NCBI RefSeq assembly: GCF_041395345.1
Contig: NZ_JAWLAR010000020.1
Coordinates: 1-64,000, forward strand
DNA from: Dokdonella sp041395345
GTDB lineage: Bacteria > Pseudomonadota > Gammaproteobacteria > Xanthomonadales > Rhodanobacteraceae
Reading direction: 5' to 3'
DNA: 64,000 nucleotides
The position numbers and the translations under genes are program-made. Positions 52,716 through 61,952 of this stretch are shown in pieces (the stretch's first letter is position 1; every line of letters begins with the position of its first letter). Under the pieces are notes generated by a model. It worked only from the letters and a program-made list of their open reading frames with translations, made no database searches and was not told where the DNA came from.

Positions 52716-53606
52716 CTAGCTACCGTCGGCCATTCCCAGCATTGGCGACTTCAGACGCAAGCCATTGTTGGAGTAGACACCTCCATTGGCAGCCAGTGCG
52801 TCGGGAGCGAAGCCGGGATTGTCATCCGCATTTTCCCACGGATTCGAATGCCGGGGACCCGGGATATAGGGAGTCCATTGGCCATACTCCGCCTCCTTTT
52901 TGCGACGGAGGTTGAAACTGATCGGTACTCGGGCAATGAAGGCGTCGCTAAGCGCCTGCTCGCCACGCGTGGGAATGGTGAACTTCCAGCGCTTTACCGC
53001 CTTGAGCGACGCCTGGGCCAGCACGTTGCGCCAACGTTCCATCTCTTTTTCGTTGTCGGCAACCGCTTGCAGATTGACCTGTTCGGCCATGGCCTCTTCG
53101 ACGTTGCCATTGCGATCGATCCTGACCAGCAGGAAGACCTTTCCGCTGACGCCTGCGCGCACCGCGCTGAACGGATACTCCGGTGGCTTCACGCTCCTAT
53201 AGCGCACTTCTGTGTCCGGCTCGGGTTCCTTCGCGCTGAAGTACGAGGCCGCGATCCTCAGTGAGAAGGTGTCACCTTCGATAGGCTTGGCCACGACCAG
53301 AATACTCATGTTGTTGAGGATCGTGGCGTTGGCGGGCACGCCTGTTGGCAGCGACCCGACCTCGAACGACCAGGACTTGATGTTGCGCTCGACGAAATCG
53401 CGAACGGCCAGATCGATCTTCTCCGGGTGGTCCAGTTCGAAGCGGCGCAACGTGCCTTCCTGTGTCACCTCCACCGACCCGGTCAACAACATGCTGGCTT
53501 CGGCCTGCTTGCGCAGTTCGCTGACGCTGCCGGCCGAGGCAGCGAAGGCGACCGATACAAGCCCCAACGCCAGACAAAAGCGCATCGCCAATCTTCCAGC
53601 ATTCAT
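52716..53606 (-). CDS. Secreted protein with TonB C-terminal-like domain
   Basis: 296 residues from the ATG at 53606, preceded by AAGGAG. A cleavable signal peptide is clear (MNAGRLAMRFCLALGLVSVA, cleavage near ASA-GS). The TonB C-terminal domain lies at about 138-235: PPEYPFSAVRAGVSGKVFLL, VRIDRNGNVEEA, then LAQASLKAVKRWKFTIPT. True TonB has an uncleaved membrane anchor and Pro-rich spacer; neither is present, and no exbB or exbD is adjacent. So this is a TonB-domain periplasmic protein rather than an energy transducer. Partner unknown. Confidence 0.85.
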   Translation of the reverse strand: MNAGRLAMRFCLALGLVSVAFAASAGSVSELRKQAEASMLLTGSVEVTQEGTLRRFELDHPEKIDLAVRDFVERNIKSWSFEVGSLPTGVPANATILNNMSILVVAKPIEGDTFSLRIAASYFSAKEPEPDTEVRYRSVKPPEYPFSAVRAGVSGKVFLLVRIDRNGNVEEAMAEQVNLQAVADNEKEMERWRNVLAQASLKAVKRWKFTIPTRGEQALSDAFIARVPISFNLRRKKEAEYGQWTPYIPGPRHSNPWENADDNPGFAPDALAANGGVYSNNGLRLKSPMLGMADGS

Positions 53607-53911
53607 TGCTCTCTCCTTGATTCCATTTGATGGGTTCTGATGCTGAAAATGCACCCATTCCGTCTTTGCCACGTTTAAATTATAAGCAAATAATTGGATT
53701 GTCGGCTATGAAGACAAACTGGGGCCACGGTCAGCTTGTCGAGAATCGCGCCGAAGATCACTACACCGGTCAAGTGCTCCACGCAGTAAGCGTGTTCGGA
53801 GTTCGCATGGGGCCTGTCGATCACCGTGGCTTCTGAATGGCCGAACTACCTGAAGCTCTTCCGTCAGAAACTGCGTAGCGCTCCGAGAACGCACTGTTCT
53901 GGATTGCCCAT

Positions 53912-55813
53912 CTACCACGCAATCCCGTAGTCATCGCCCTGCTCACTGGCGCCACCCCACATCGTTCCATTCTTCTGATCCATCCAGATCGCGGTGATCG
54001 GGCTGTAGGTGCGGTCGACGACTTCGACCTCGTAGCCCATGCGGCCGAGTTCGTCGCGATCCCATTCGGAGACTCTCGGGGTCAGCTGGAGTCGACCAGG
54101 TTGAGATTGATGCGCTCCAAAGGAACTCTGCATCTGGTAGCTGAGGATGTTGTGCGCCTCGGCGGCCTGCTGCACGTTCATGTTGAACTCGACCATGTTG
54201 AGAAAGAACTGCAGCAGGTTCTGATCCTGGGTATCACCGCCTTGCACCGAGAAAGCCATCAGCGGCTTGCCGTCCTTGAGTGCGAGGCTCGGGGTCAGGG
54301 TTGCGCGCGGGCGCTGCCCCGGCTGAACCACGTTGAATGGATTGAGCGCTTCGTCAAGCACGAAACTCTGCATGCGCTGGCTCAGGCCGATGCCGGTGCC
54401 TTCCGGGATGAAGGCCGGAATCCAGCCGCCGCTCGGGGTGACCGAGATCACCCAGCCTTCGGCATCAGCGGCCTGGATCGATGTCGTCCCGGCGAGAAAA
54501 CCTTCATCCTTGCTCATCAGGCTTGATTGCTGAAACCCCTCGGCACCTTCGGCGATCGCCTTGGGCGGGATGGGCGTCCACTTCTTGAGCAAGTCGAGAT
54601 ACGGATTCTTGCCATTCTGGAACGGATACGGATCACCCGGCTTCACGTCCGGGTCATTACGTTCATTGTTGATCAGGGCGCGGCGCTGGTCGGCATACTC
54701 CTTCGACAACAGCCCGGCGATCGGCTCGACCGGCGCCACGTAGGGATCGCCGTAATAAAAGTCGCGATCGGCGAAGGCGAGGTTCATGACCTGATACAGG
54801 GTGTGGATGTAGCGCGTGCTGTTGTAGCCCATGCTCTTGAGATCGAGCTTTTCGAGCATGTTCAGTGCCTGCAGCATCACCGGTCCCTGCACCCAGGTGG
54901 TCAGCTTGTAGACTTCGATGCCCTTGTAGCCGGTGCTGACCGGTTCCTCGATGTGGACCTGCCAGCGGTCAAGGTCCTCGAGCGTCATCAGGCCGCCGAA
55001 CTTGGCCGAGCCGGCAACGATCTGTTTGGCAATGTCGCCGCGATAGAAGCGATCGTAGGCGGCCTGGATGGCCTGCTTGCGCGTCTTGCCGGCGGACAGC
55101 GCTTCGGCTTCGGCATCGACCAGCTTCTGCAGCGTGGCCAGCAGCTCGGGTTGGCGGAATATTTCGCCGGCTTCGGGCGCAGCGCGCTTGCTCGCATCCT
55201 TGCTGTCGAGATGCGGCAGGAACACCTTCGTCGATCCCGGCCACTGTGCGAGCACGTCGCGGCGCTTCTCCATGTTGTCGGCCTGCGACTGCTCGATGGG
55301 ATAGCCCTTGGCCATTTCCATTGCCGGGGCCAGCACTTCGGCCAGGCTCAACTTGCCGTATTCGGCCAGCATCACCATCAGGCCGCCCGGCGTGCCCGGC
55401 GTCACTGCGGCAAGCGGTCCGTATTCGGGCGGATAGACCATGCCCCTGTCGCGAAAGAACTTCGCAGTCGCACCCGTCGGCGCAACGCCCAATGCATTGA
55501 TGCCTTTCACCTCGCCGGTGTGCGGGTTGTAGATCAGGGCCTGGGTCTCGCCACCCCAACCGAGCGTGTCCCACATGGTTGAAGTCGCCGCCAGCATCGC
55601 GCAGGCCGCATCGATTGCATTGCCACCGCGGGCAAAGGTCAGTGCGCCTGCGGTCGCAGCGAGCGGCTTGCCGGTGATCGCCATCCAGTGTTCGCCATGC
55701 AACACTGGTTTGACGGTGCGCTGGGCCAGCACCGACGTGCTCGACAGGGCTATCAGCGTGATCAGCCAAATACCGCCACGCGCAGGCGTTTGGATCGAAC
55801 GAAACCGGACCAT
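53912..55813 (-). CDS. Gamma-glutamyltransferase-family Ntn hydrolase
   Basis: 633 residues with a signal peptide of about 30 residues (ending SVLA-QR), so periplasmic. The N-terminal motif AATAGALTFARGGNAIDAAC is typical. The autocatalytic nucleophile should be Thr443 in AGTTSIQAAD, aligned with TTHxSVVD of E. coli Ggt; the usual His is Ser here. PSGGW follows, then RPRATLTPSLALKDGKPLMA and VQGGDTQDQ. The precursor should split before Thr443. Members transfer or hydrolyse gamma-glutamyl groups, but this branch diverges from classical Ggt and its substrate may differ (acylase-like). Confidence 0.9.
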   Translation of the reverse strand: MVRFRSIQTPARGGIWLITLIALSSTSVLAQRTVKPVLHGEHWMAITGKPLAATAGALTFARGGNAIDAACAMLAATSTMWDTLGWGGETQALIYNPHTGEVKGINALGVAPTGATAKFFRDRGMVYPPEYGPLAAVTPGTPGGLMVMLAEYGKLSLAEVLAPAMEMAKGYPIEQSQADNMEKRRDVLAQWPGSTKVFLPHLDSKDASKRAAPEAGEIFRQPELLATLQKLVDAEAEALSAGKTRKQAIQAAYDRFYRGDIAKQIVAGSAKFGGLMTLEDLDRWQVHIEEPVSTGYKGIEVYKLTTWVQGPVMLQALNMLEKLDLKSMGYNSTRYIHTLYQVMNLAFADRDFYYGDPYVAPVEPIAGLLSKEYADQRRALINNERNDPDVKPGDPYPFQNGKNPYLDLLKKWTPIPPKAIAEGAEGFQQSSLMSKDEGFLAGTTSIQAADAEGWVISVTPSGGWIPAFIPEGTGIGLSQRMQSFVLDEALNPFNVVQPGQRPRATLTPSLALKDGKPLMAFSVQGGDTQDQNLLQFFLNMVEFNMNVQQAAEAHNILSYQMQSSFGAHQSQPGRLQLTPRVSEWDRDELGRMGYEVEVVDRTYSPITAIWMDQKNGTMWGGASEQGDDYGIAW

Positions 55814-56001
55814 GTGCCGCTCCTGCTGTTGACCATCAAAGGTTAGCAGACGGCGGAAATTGAGGTTGGATCAGGCAGCGACCGGGCATAGCTTGCCGAC
55901 AGGCAGGGAATCCGACCTCGGCGAACGGGTAGTCGTGACACAGACTTGTGGAGCCCGCGTGTTCCGGTGCAAGCAGAGCGCGGTTGCCCGCGCCATCCGG
56001 C

Positions 56002-56694
56002 TCACACAGGAACTTCGACTGCTTCGACCTCACCCTCTGACTCGATTCGCCTGCGCTGGGTGGTTTGCATTGCATGGATCTCATTGACGAGGACCAGCAA
56101 GGCCAGGGCCAGGGGAATATCGAGAAAATCCGAGATCTGCGAGACCAGATTCAGGCCGATCAACTCCGGAATCTCTTCGGCACGCCGCGCAAGCCGGAAG
56201 ATGACCTGGCCCAGGATGTTGGAAGTGATCCAGAGACCCCACCAGAGTGGCAGGATTCGGCTGGCTGGCTGGGTTGCCCACCTGGAGGGATTCTTGCTCG
56301 CCTTCCAGATCTCCTTCATGGCCCGATAGGGTTTGAACAGATTCAGAATGGGGATGAAGTAGTAGCCCACCGCCCATCCAGGCGTGAAATCCATGCCCTT
56401 CGCGCCGAGTTGCCTGGCATTGTAGTTGGCCCGATGGATCCATTTGAGAATCACGACGGCCGAGACAATCAGCAGGATCAGATAGACGACCCCGACCACC
56501 AGTTGGCGTCGATCGCCGGCTGCGCTCTCGGCCAAGGCGATTTCCACGGCCTCGAAGGTTCCGTTCTGCAGGCTCAAGAGCAGCTGGTACTCGAGGTAAC
56601 CCGAGATCAGCGAGGCAATGGCGACGACAATCTGCGCATAGAGCAGGATCCGGACCCAGCGCGTCAGATTTTCCGAATCCCTGAAGTGGGCCAC
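56002..56694 (-). CDS. DUF4328 membrane protein
   Basis: 230 residues from a GTG at 56694; AAGGAGG lies 6 bases upstream, which decides against the longer open frame to 56976. Helices lie at about 14-36, 63-85, 116-136, 158-178 and 193-212. FTPGWAVGYYFIPILNLFKP followed by YRAMKEIWKAS, and IHRANYNARQLGAKGMDF before it, are the DUF4328 signature. Function of the family is unknown. The lipoprotein gene at 56786 is transcribed in the same direction just upstream and may share a transcript. Confidence 0.88.
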   Translation of the reverse strand: MAHFRDSENLTRWVRILLYAQIVVAIASLISGYLEYQLLLSLQNGTFEAVEIALAESAAGDRRQLVVGVVYLILLIVSAVVILKWIHRANYNARQLGAKGMDFTPGWAVGYYFIPILNLFKPYRAMKEIWKASKNPSRWATQPASRILPLWWGLWITSNILGQVIFRLARRAEEIPELIGLNLVSQISDFLDIPLALALLVLVNEIHAMQTTQRRRIESEGEVEAVEVPV

Positions 56695-56785
56695 CGTCTT
56701 CCTCCTTGAATGGACACTGTCACGAACGTTGCGAATGCGGGTCCGGCTTTCGGCAGAAGGACCCAATGAATGCGGGGGCAGGACG

Positions 56786-57313
56786 CTACTCGCGCTGGGT
56801 GAATCCAGCTGGCAGTTGCAGCGGTGCGCTGCGGTACATGTCGACGAACAGGTAAGTCTCACCGATCCGTCCATCGACTCGCAGCCGGTAGATGTCGAGC
56901 AGCCCACCCTGCAATTCGTTGTCGATGTCGAACGGGCAGCAGGCCCCAAGGCGCTCGTAATCCAACGGCTCGCCATTGGGACCGCGTAGTGAATTCAGGT
57001 AAAGAAGGTGCGGCATCGTTTCATCGAACGGCCCGACCTTTACCGGATTGTGCTCGGTTAGTCCGAAGTCCGGCGCGGTGGCAACCGGCATCTGGAGTCT
57101 GAGGTACGGCTCATCAGAATCGCTTCTGCCATTCGGAATTCCGCGACCGTCTCGTGTTTGTGCCGAGACGATGGCGGGCAGTGATGCCGGTACACCGGAC
57201 TGTATCGATAATGGCCGTGTTTCGCCCTTGTGCGCCTGCTGGCAAGCGGCCAGTGGAAGGACGAGAAACAGGAGAATCACGCCCCAAAGATGTCCATGAC
57301 GTCCAGTCTTCAC
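56786..57313 (-). CDS. Lipoprotein of unknown function
   Basis: 175 residues with signal peptide and lipobox LAACQQ, Cys24 lipidated. The mature part has a conserved-looking core: FGLTEHNPVKVGPF, LYLNSLRGPNGEPLDYERLG, ACCPF and LLDIYRLRVDG...YLFVDMYRSAP. A vicinal Cys pair lies in GACCPF. I have seen this pattern in small proteobacterial and Bacteroidetes lipoproteins but cannot name a function. Upstream of the DUF4328 gene on the same strand, 91 bases apart. Confidence 0.82.
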   Translation of the reverse strand: MKTGRHGHLWGVILLFLVLPLAACQQAHKGETRPLSIQSGVPASLPAIVSAQTRDGRGIPNGRSDSDEPYLRLQMPVATAPDFGLTEHNPVKVGPFDETMPHLLYLNSLRGPNGEPLDYERLGACCPFDIDNELQGGLLDIYRLRVDGRIGETYLFVDMYRSAPLQLPAGFTQRE

Positions 57314-57704
57314 GCTGCCTCCAAGCTGCCAATCCGCTGTCGTGACGGGAATTCGGGGTTGAGCCTATCACGGGAGAATATTGCAGTGCTGCAGGAAATA
57401 CATTGAGGAGATCTGCATCGCGCACGCAGTCCGATGACTTGAGCATGGACGGTGCCGTTCCAGCTCAATGCGGTGAACAGGCAGGCAGTGCTAGCATCGA
57501 GCCCTTGAAGTGACTCCAAGCCGCATGCCACGCGTAGTGAGCCGTTGAATCTTCCTTCGTCTTCTACCCAACCTCGCGATCAGTTCCTCGCGACGGCTCG
57601 ATCAGCTTGGTAGCGCGGCAGCTTTGAATGTGGCAGCAGGTTGGTTGACGCGCGTGCAACATGCAAGGATGGGTCGGCATGCAATTTCGGAAAGGAAAAG
57701 GCAC
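57314..57704. other. Divergent promoter gap
   Basis: About 390 bases between the lipoprotein gene (minus) and the M20 peptidase gene (plus). No convincing gene, repeat or hairpin was found. Confidence 0.4.
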
Positions 57705-59264
57705 ATGAAAATCTCGGGTACGTGGTTCGCTGCATCGCTTGTTGTCCTGCTCTGCATGCATTTGCCACCCTCTGCAGTTGCCGCCCCGGTCGACGGCATC
57801 GCCGAATGGACCGCAGCGCACCAGCATGCACTGCTCGATGAGTACGAGGCCTTCCTTGGTTTGCCCAACGTGGCCACCGACGCGGTCGCGATTCGCCGCA
57901 ATGCAGATGCGCTGCTTGCGATGATGAAGCGTCGTGGCCTGTCGCCGCGCCTGCTCGAAAATGCAGATCGCAGTTCGCCACCGGCCGTATACGGAGAGTG
58001 GAAGGTGCCCGGGGCGACGCGCACCCTGGTCCTGTATGCGCACTACGACGGTCAGGCCGTGGATGCGAGCGAATGGGCCAGTGATCCGTGGAAGCCGGTG
58101 TGGCGAAAGGGACGACTGGACACTTCGCCGCAAATTGTCGACCGGGACAGGAATCATCCGATTGATCCGGACTGGCGCCTCTACGCGCGCGCGGCCTCCG
58201 ACGACAAGGCCGGCGTTTTTGCGATGCTTGCCGCGGTGGACGCGCTCAAGGCCACGAACCAGCAGCCCAGCGCGAACATCAAGTTTTTCTTCGATGGCGA
58301 GGAAGAACAGGGCTCGCCGCACATGCGCGAACTGCTGGAACGCCATCGCGACTTGCTGGCTGCCGATGCCTGGCTGATCTGCGATGGGCCGGTGCATATC
58401 AGTGGTCGCCCGCAACTCGTTTTCGGGGTGCGTGGCGACGCCAATGTCGATATCACCGTGTACGGCCCGAAGCGGCCGCTGCACAGTGGACACTACGGCA
58501 ATTTCGCGCCGAATCCGGCCTTGCGCCTGGCCCGGCTGCTGAGTTCGATGAAGGGTGAAGACGGACGCGTACTGGTCGAGGGCTGGTACGAGGGTGTCGA
58601 ACCACTCGGCGAGGCCGAAGAGGCTGCATTGGCGGCGGCACCGGATGACGAAGCCGGACTGCTGCGCGATCTTGGCCTGACCGAAAGCGAGATGCGTGGC
58701 GTGTCTCTTCCGCAATCGATCAATCTGCCCTCGCTCAACATCAACGGCATTCGTTCCGCCGATGTCGGCAGCCAGGCGCGCAACGTGATTGCCGTTGAAG
58801 CGCGCGCGACGCTGGACTTGCGCATGGTCAAGGGCAATACCGTCGAAGGCCAGTACCAGCGCCTCGTAGACCATATCCGCAAGCAGGGGTATTTCGTGAT
58901 CGATCGCGCACCGACTGATGCCGAGCGCCTCGCCCATGCGAAGATCGCAACGGTCGTGCTGCAACCCGGTGGCTATCCAGCCTCGCGCACGGCGATGGAT
59001 CTGCCGGTCGCACGCGACGTCGCCACGGCCATGCGCAGCGTTGCTGGAGATTCGTTGCTGATGACGCCGACCATGGGTGGCAGCCTGCCGCTGTTCCTGA
59101 TCACCGAGATCACCGGTGCACCGACCCTGGTCATTCCACTGGCCAATCCCGACAACAACCAGCATGCGGAGAACGAGAACCTGCGCGTCGGCATGCTCTG
59201 GAACGGCATTGCCACGATGGCTGCGGTCATGCGTTTGCCGGAGCAGGCTTCGATGGCGCGATGA
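57705..59264 (+). CDS. Secreted M20-family metallopeptidase
   Basis: 519 residues from the ATG at 57705 (AAAGGAAAAGG upstream). The signal peptide ends near AVAA-P. Zinc ligands can be placed: His113 in VLYAHYDGQ, the bridging Asp in ARAASDDKAG (161-170), the catalytic/metal Glu pair in FFDGEEEQGS (196-204), Asp in ICDGP, and His near the end in NQHAENE. A dimerisation insert lies between, beginning GDANVDITVYGPKRPLHSGH. Relatives are dipeptidases and aminoacylases; the specificity is not evident. Periplasmic. It starts a run of peptidase genes. Confidence 0.93.
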   Translation: MKISGTWFAASLVVLLCMHLPPSAVAAPVDGIAEWTAAHQHALLDEYEAFLGLPNVATDAVAIRRNADALLAMMKRRGLSPRLLENADRSSPPAVYGEWKVPGATRTLVLYAHYDGQAVDASEWASDPWKPVWRKGRLDTSPQIVDRDRNHPIDPDWRLYARAASDDKAGVFAMLAAVDALKATNQQPSANIKFFFDGEEEQGSPHMRELLERHRDLLAADAWLICDGPVHISGRPQLVFGVRGDANVDITVYGPKRPLHSGHYGNFAPNPALRLARLLSSMKGEDGRVLVEGWYEGVEPLGEAEEAALAAAPDDEAGLLRDLGLTESEMRGVSLPQSINLPSLNINGIRSADVGSQARNVIAVEARATLDLRMVKGNTVEGQYQRLVDHIRKQGYFVIDRAPTDAERLAHAKIATVVLQPGGYPASRTAMDLPVARDVATAMRSVAGDSLLMTPTMGGSLPLFLITEITGAPTLVIPLANPDNNQHAENENLRVGMLWNGIATMAAVMRLPEQASMAR

Positions 59265-59321
59265 GGAGTCTCACTGGTCGGAGCTCGCACGCTGGCAACG
59301 AGCGGTGGCCGTCCCGGCAGG

Positions 59322-60140
59322 TCAGCCTGGCACCCAGCCGAAAGCATAGGCCGACTGCACACTGCCCAGCACGCGATCCTCGAACAGCCTGACGCCCGAT
59401 TCCTCGCCCGCGGCGGCGCTGATCACATGAAGGGGCAACAAATGCTCTTCGCGCGGATGAGCATCCCGACCACCGGGCGCGTTCGCCCAGTCCATCAAGC
59501 GTTGTTCCCGGAATTCGCCCGGCAATGACATCGTTTCGCTGAGCCAGGCATCAAAGCGCAGCGATTCGGAATCGACCCCGAAATTGTCGCGTCGAAAGCG
59601 CTGCATGTTGTGGAAGCTCATGCCGCTGCCGATGATCAGAACGCCCTCGCTGCGCAAGGGAGCCAGTGCGCGGCCCAATGCCAGGTGTTCGGCAGGATCG
59701 AGCCCTTGCTGCAACGACAATTGCACGACAGGTACCCTTGCCTCGGGAAAGACGAGCTTCATCGGAATGAATACGCCGTGATCCAGTCCGCGCTGGCTCT
59801 CCTCCGCATGCTCGATTCCAGCCGCAGCTATCAGTTCGCCCACGCGCGTTGCCAGCGCGGGTGAGCCAGGTGCGGGCCACTCCAGCCGATAGGTGTGTTC
59901 GGGAAATCCCGAGTAGTCGTAGAGCAGACCCGGTGCGGCCTGCGCGTTGACAGTGAAGACCGGCGCCTCCCAATGGGCGGAAACCACCAGCAGCGCTTTC
60001 GGCGTCGCACCGAGTTGCGCGCTCAGGCCACCCAGCCAGCGCGCCATTCGATCCCAGGTGCCGGCAGGCTGCCAGTCCATGAAGAAACAGGGTCCGGCGC
60101 CGTGGGGCAGGAAGACGGTCGGTAGCAAGTGCGCGCTCAT
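59322..60140 (-). CDS. DODA-type extradiol dioxygenase, LigB superfamily
   Basis: 272 residues from the ATG at 60140; the frame is open upstream to 60305 without family sequence. Zinc or iron ligands are His13 in FLPHGAG, His56 in VVSAHWEAP, His in GSGMSFHNMQ and His in REEHLLPLHV. This order is that of 4,5-DOPA dioxygenase extradiol-type enzymes (YgiD-like). They cleave catechols such as DOPA; the natural bacterial substrate is often unknown. Cytosolic. Convergent with the M20 gene, 57 bases apart. Confidence 0.93.
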   Translation of the reverse strand: MSAHLLPTVFLPHGAGPCFFMDWQPAGTWDRMARWLGGLSAQLGATPKALLVVSAHWEAPVFTVNAQAAPGLLYDYSGFPEHTYRLEWPAPGSPALATRVGELIAAAGIEHAEESQRGLDHGVFIPMKLVFPEARVPVVQLSLQQGLDPAEHLALGRALAPLRSEGVLIIGSGMSFHNMQRFRRDNFGVDSESLRFDAWLSETMSLPGEFREQRLMDWANAPGGRDAHPREEHLLPLHVISAAAGEESGVRLFEDRVLGSVQSAYAFGWVPG

Positions 60141-60350
60141 GGGGTTTCCAGACGTCGGGTTCCTCAACAGATGGAGACCGGAAACGCACAGCCAAGAGTG
60201 CGGGCATGAACAGATTGTCGGCGTATGGGAAACCCGGCAAGCACCGGCACGCTCGGGACCCGACAGCCTGCCTGGCCACGAATGACAGGGAAGCCGCGCA
60301 GGCATTCACGCGTTCAGGCTACCGTCGCGGTGATTTTCAGGTCTGCGGCA

Positions 60351-61841
60351 TCAGTTGTCCGCCCGCGCAATCCTGATGGCGCGATCGAGCACCGGATCGT
60401 TCTCGCCTTCGAGCAAGGGTGTCTCGATGACAATATCCGGAACCACGCCACGCGACGCTTCGTCGCCGCTCGGGCGGACGATATGTGCCTTGGGAAAGCC
60501 GACGGCGATGCCGCTGTGATCCAGCGTGAATTGCTCCATGGCGCCGTAGGTACTGGCCAGATCGGCAGTTTCCTCGCCGATGATGGTGGCGAAATGGAAG
60601 TCCTGGCTCAGCGCGGCGAGCATGACCGCGTTCGAGTACGAGTAGCGGTTGATCAGGACGAACACGCGTCCTTGGAAGCGCTGCGTTTTGGCGGCCGGGT
60701 CGACGCCGGGAACAGGGAAATCGATGATCTCTCCCGGTTCGTGCCCTGCATAGGCATTGGCGAGCTGGGCTGCCGTGCCCGTGTTCTTCCCGGGGTGCAG
60801 CCGCTTTGCATTGGATGCGATGGCCGCCTCGCTGACCCTGATCTTGAAGTCCGAGGCGAAGCGGAAGGTCTGATCGGCATAGCGCCGTGCGAGCAGGTCG
60901 CTGAAGGAGTTGTCACCGCCCGGGTTGTCGCGCAGATCAATGATCAACGATTGGGCCCCGGACTCCGCGAACTCAGCCAGGCTGGTATCGATGAACGCCG
61001 CGAATTCGGTGGTGTCCCACATGTCCTGCGCGTCGGGACGCGCATCGAAAAAGGGACCCGGGCGCAGATAGGCGACATTCGCATCCAGCATCCGCGCTTC
61101 GCGCGTGCTCCAGTCGAGCTCGAGCCGCTTCGGCTGACGGCGTGCGGCTGCCTGCATCTGCTCGCGACTGCGCACAGGCCGCTGCAGCGTACGAACCTTG
61201 CCGGCTTGGTCGCGGATGGCGAGTTCGAACGATTCGGTCGGGCCGAGTTCGAGCCAGAGCAGGGCGGTGAAACGCAGCTCCAGCAAGGTATCGGCGAGGC
61301 GATCATTGTCGGCCGAAACGTGCGCCACGAGGCGCTCGCGCCACTGCTTGAATGAGCTTCCGTTGATCGCGACAATCTCTTCGCCTGCGGCGATCTCGGG
61401 ATCTGCAGCTTCGCCAAGATCGGCGACAACCCAGGCGCGTCCGTCCCGCAACTTCACCTGCAGCGGAAGGATCCCACCCCCCGAGGCCCGGTAGCGTTCG
61501 AATTCCAGCGAGGGAAAGTCGATGCGCGAATGGGCCACGCGCCCGAAGGCCATGAACTTCTGCAGGGCAACTTGCAGCTCGAATTGCGAAATGGGCGAAT
61601 CGAGCGCTTTCAGCAAGGATTCGTAGCGCTGGTCGTACTCCGACCTGGAACGGTGGACGAACAAGTCGAAGTGCGAAACCTGCAGCGTCTCGTACAGCTG
61701 CTTCAGGTCGGAGCGAGCCGCTTCCGCCGAATGGATCGAACCCTCTTTCGCGGGGCTGGCGGGCGTCTCTGCCGAGGCATGCGCTGCAAGCAGCAGGAAG
61801 GCAGCGAAGATGACGGCGAATCGGTGGGTAAAGGGGGGCAT
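60351..61841 (-). CDS. Secreted S41-family serine peptidase
   Basis: 496 residues from the ATG at 61841, with CAGGAG just upstream. The signal peptide is MPPFTHRFAVIFAAFLLLAA, ending near ASA-ET. A PDZ-like region lies near 150-230 (AAGEEIVAINGSSFKQW). The S41 core follows: SLIIDLRDNPGGDNS, then FVLINRYSYSNAVMLAALSQ with the likely nucleophile serine, and IGEETADLASTYG. It resembles tricorn/CtpA-like peptidases. Divergently transcribed from the CadC-like regulator at 61953 across a 111-base gap, suggesting a shared control region. Confidence 0.92.
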   Translation of the reverse strand: MPPFTHRFAVIFAAFLLLAAHASAETPASPAKEGSIHSAEAARSDLKQLYETLQVSHFDLFVHRSRSEYDQRYESLLKALDSPISQFELQVALQKFMAFGRVAHSRIDFPSLEFERYRASGGGILPLQVKLRDGRAWVVADLGEAADPEIAAGEEIVAINGSSFKQWRERLVAHVSADNDRLADTLLELRFTALLWLELGPTESFELAIRDQAGKVRTLQRPVRSREQMQAAARRQPKRLELDWSTREARMLDANVAYLRPGPFFDARPDAQDMWDTTEFAAFIDTSLAEFAESGAQSLIIDLRDNPGGDNSFSDLLARRYADQTFRFASDFKIRVSEAAIASNAKRLHPGKNTGTAAQLANAYAGHEPGEIIDFPVPGVDPAAKTQRFQGRVFVLINRYSYSNAVMLAALSQDFHFATIIGEETADLASTYGAMEQFTLDHSGIAVGFPKAHIVRPSGDEASRGVVPDIVIETPLLEGENDPVLDRAIRIARADN

Positions 61842-61952
61842 GAAAATCTCCTGTGCGTGAAACCGCGTCGATGGCGAAACGCACTGGCATGAGACAGACT
61901 GCCCCGGCACACTGCCAGAACGCAATCCTCCTGAATCCCTGACCAAAAGATT

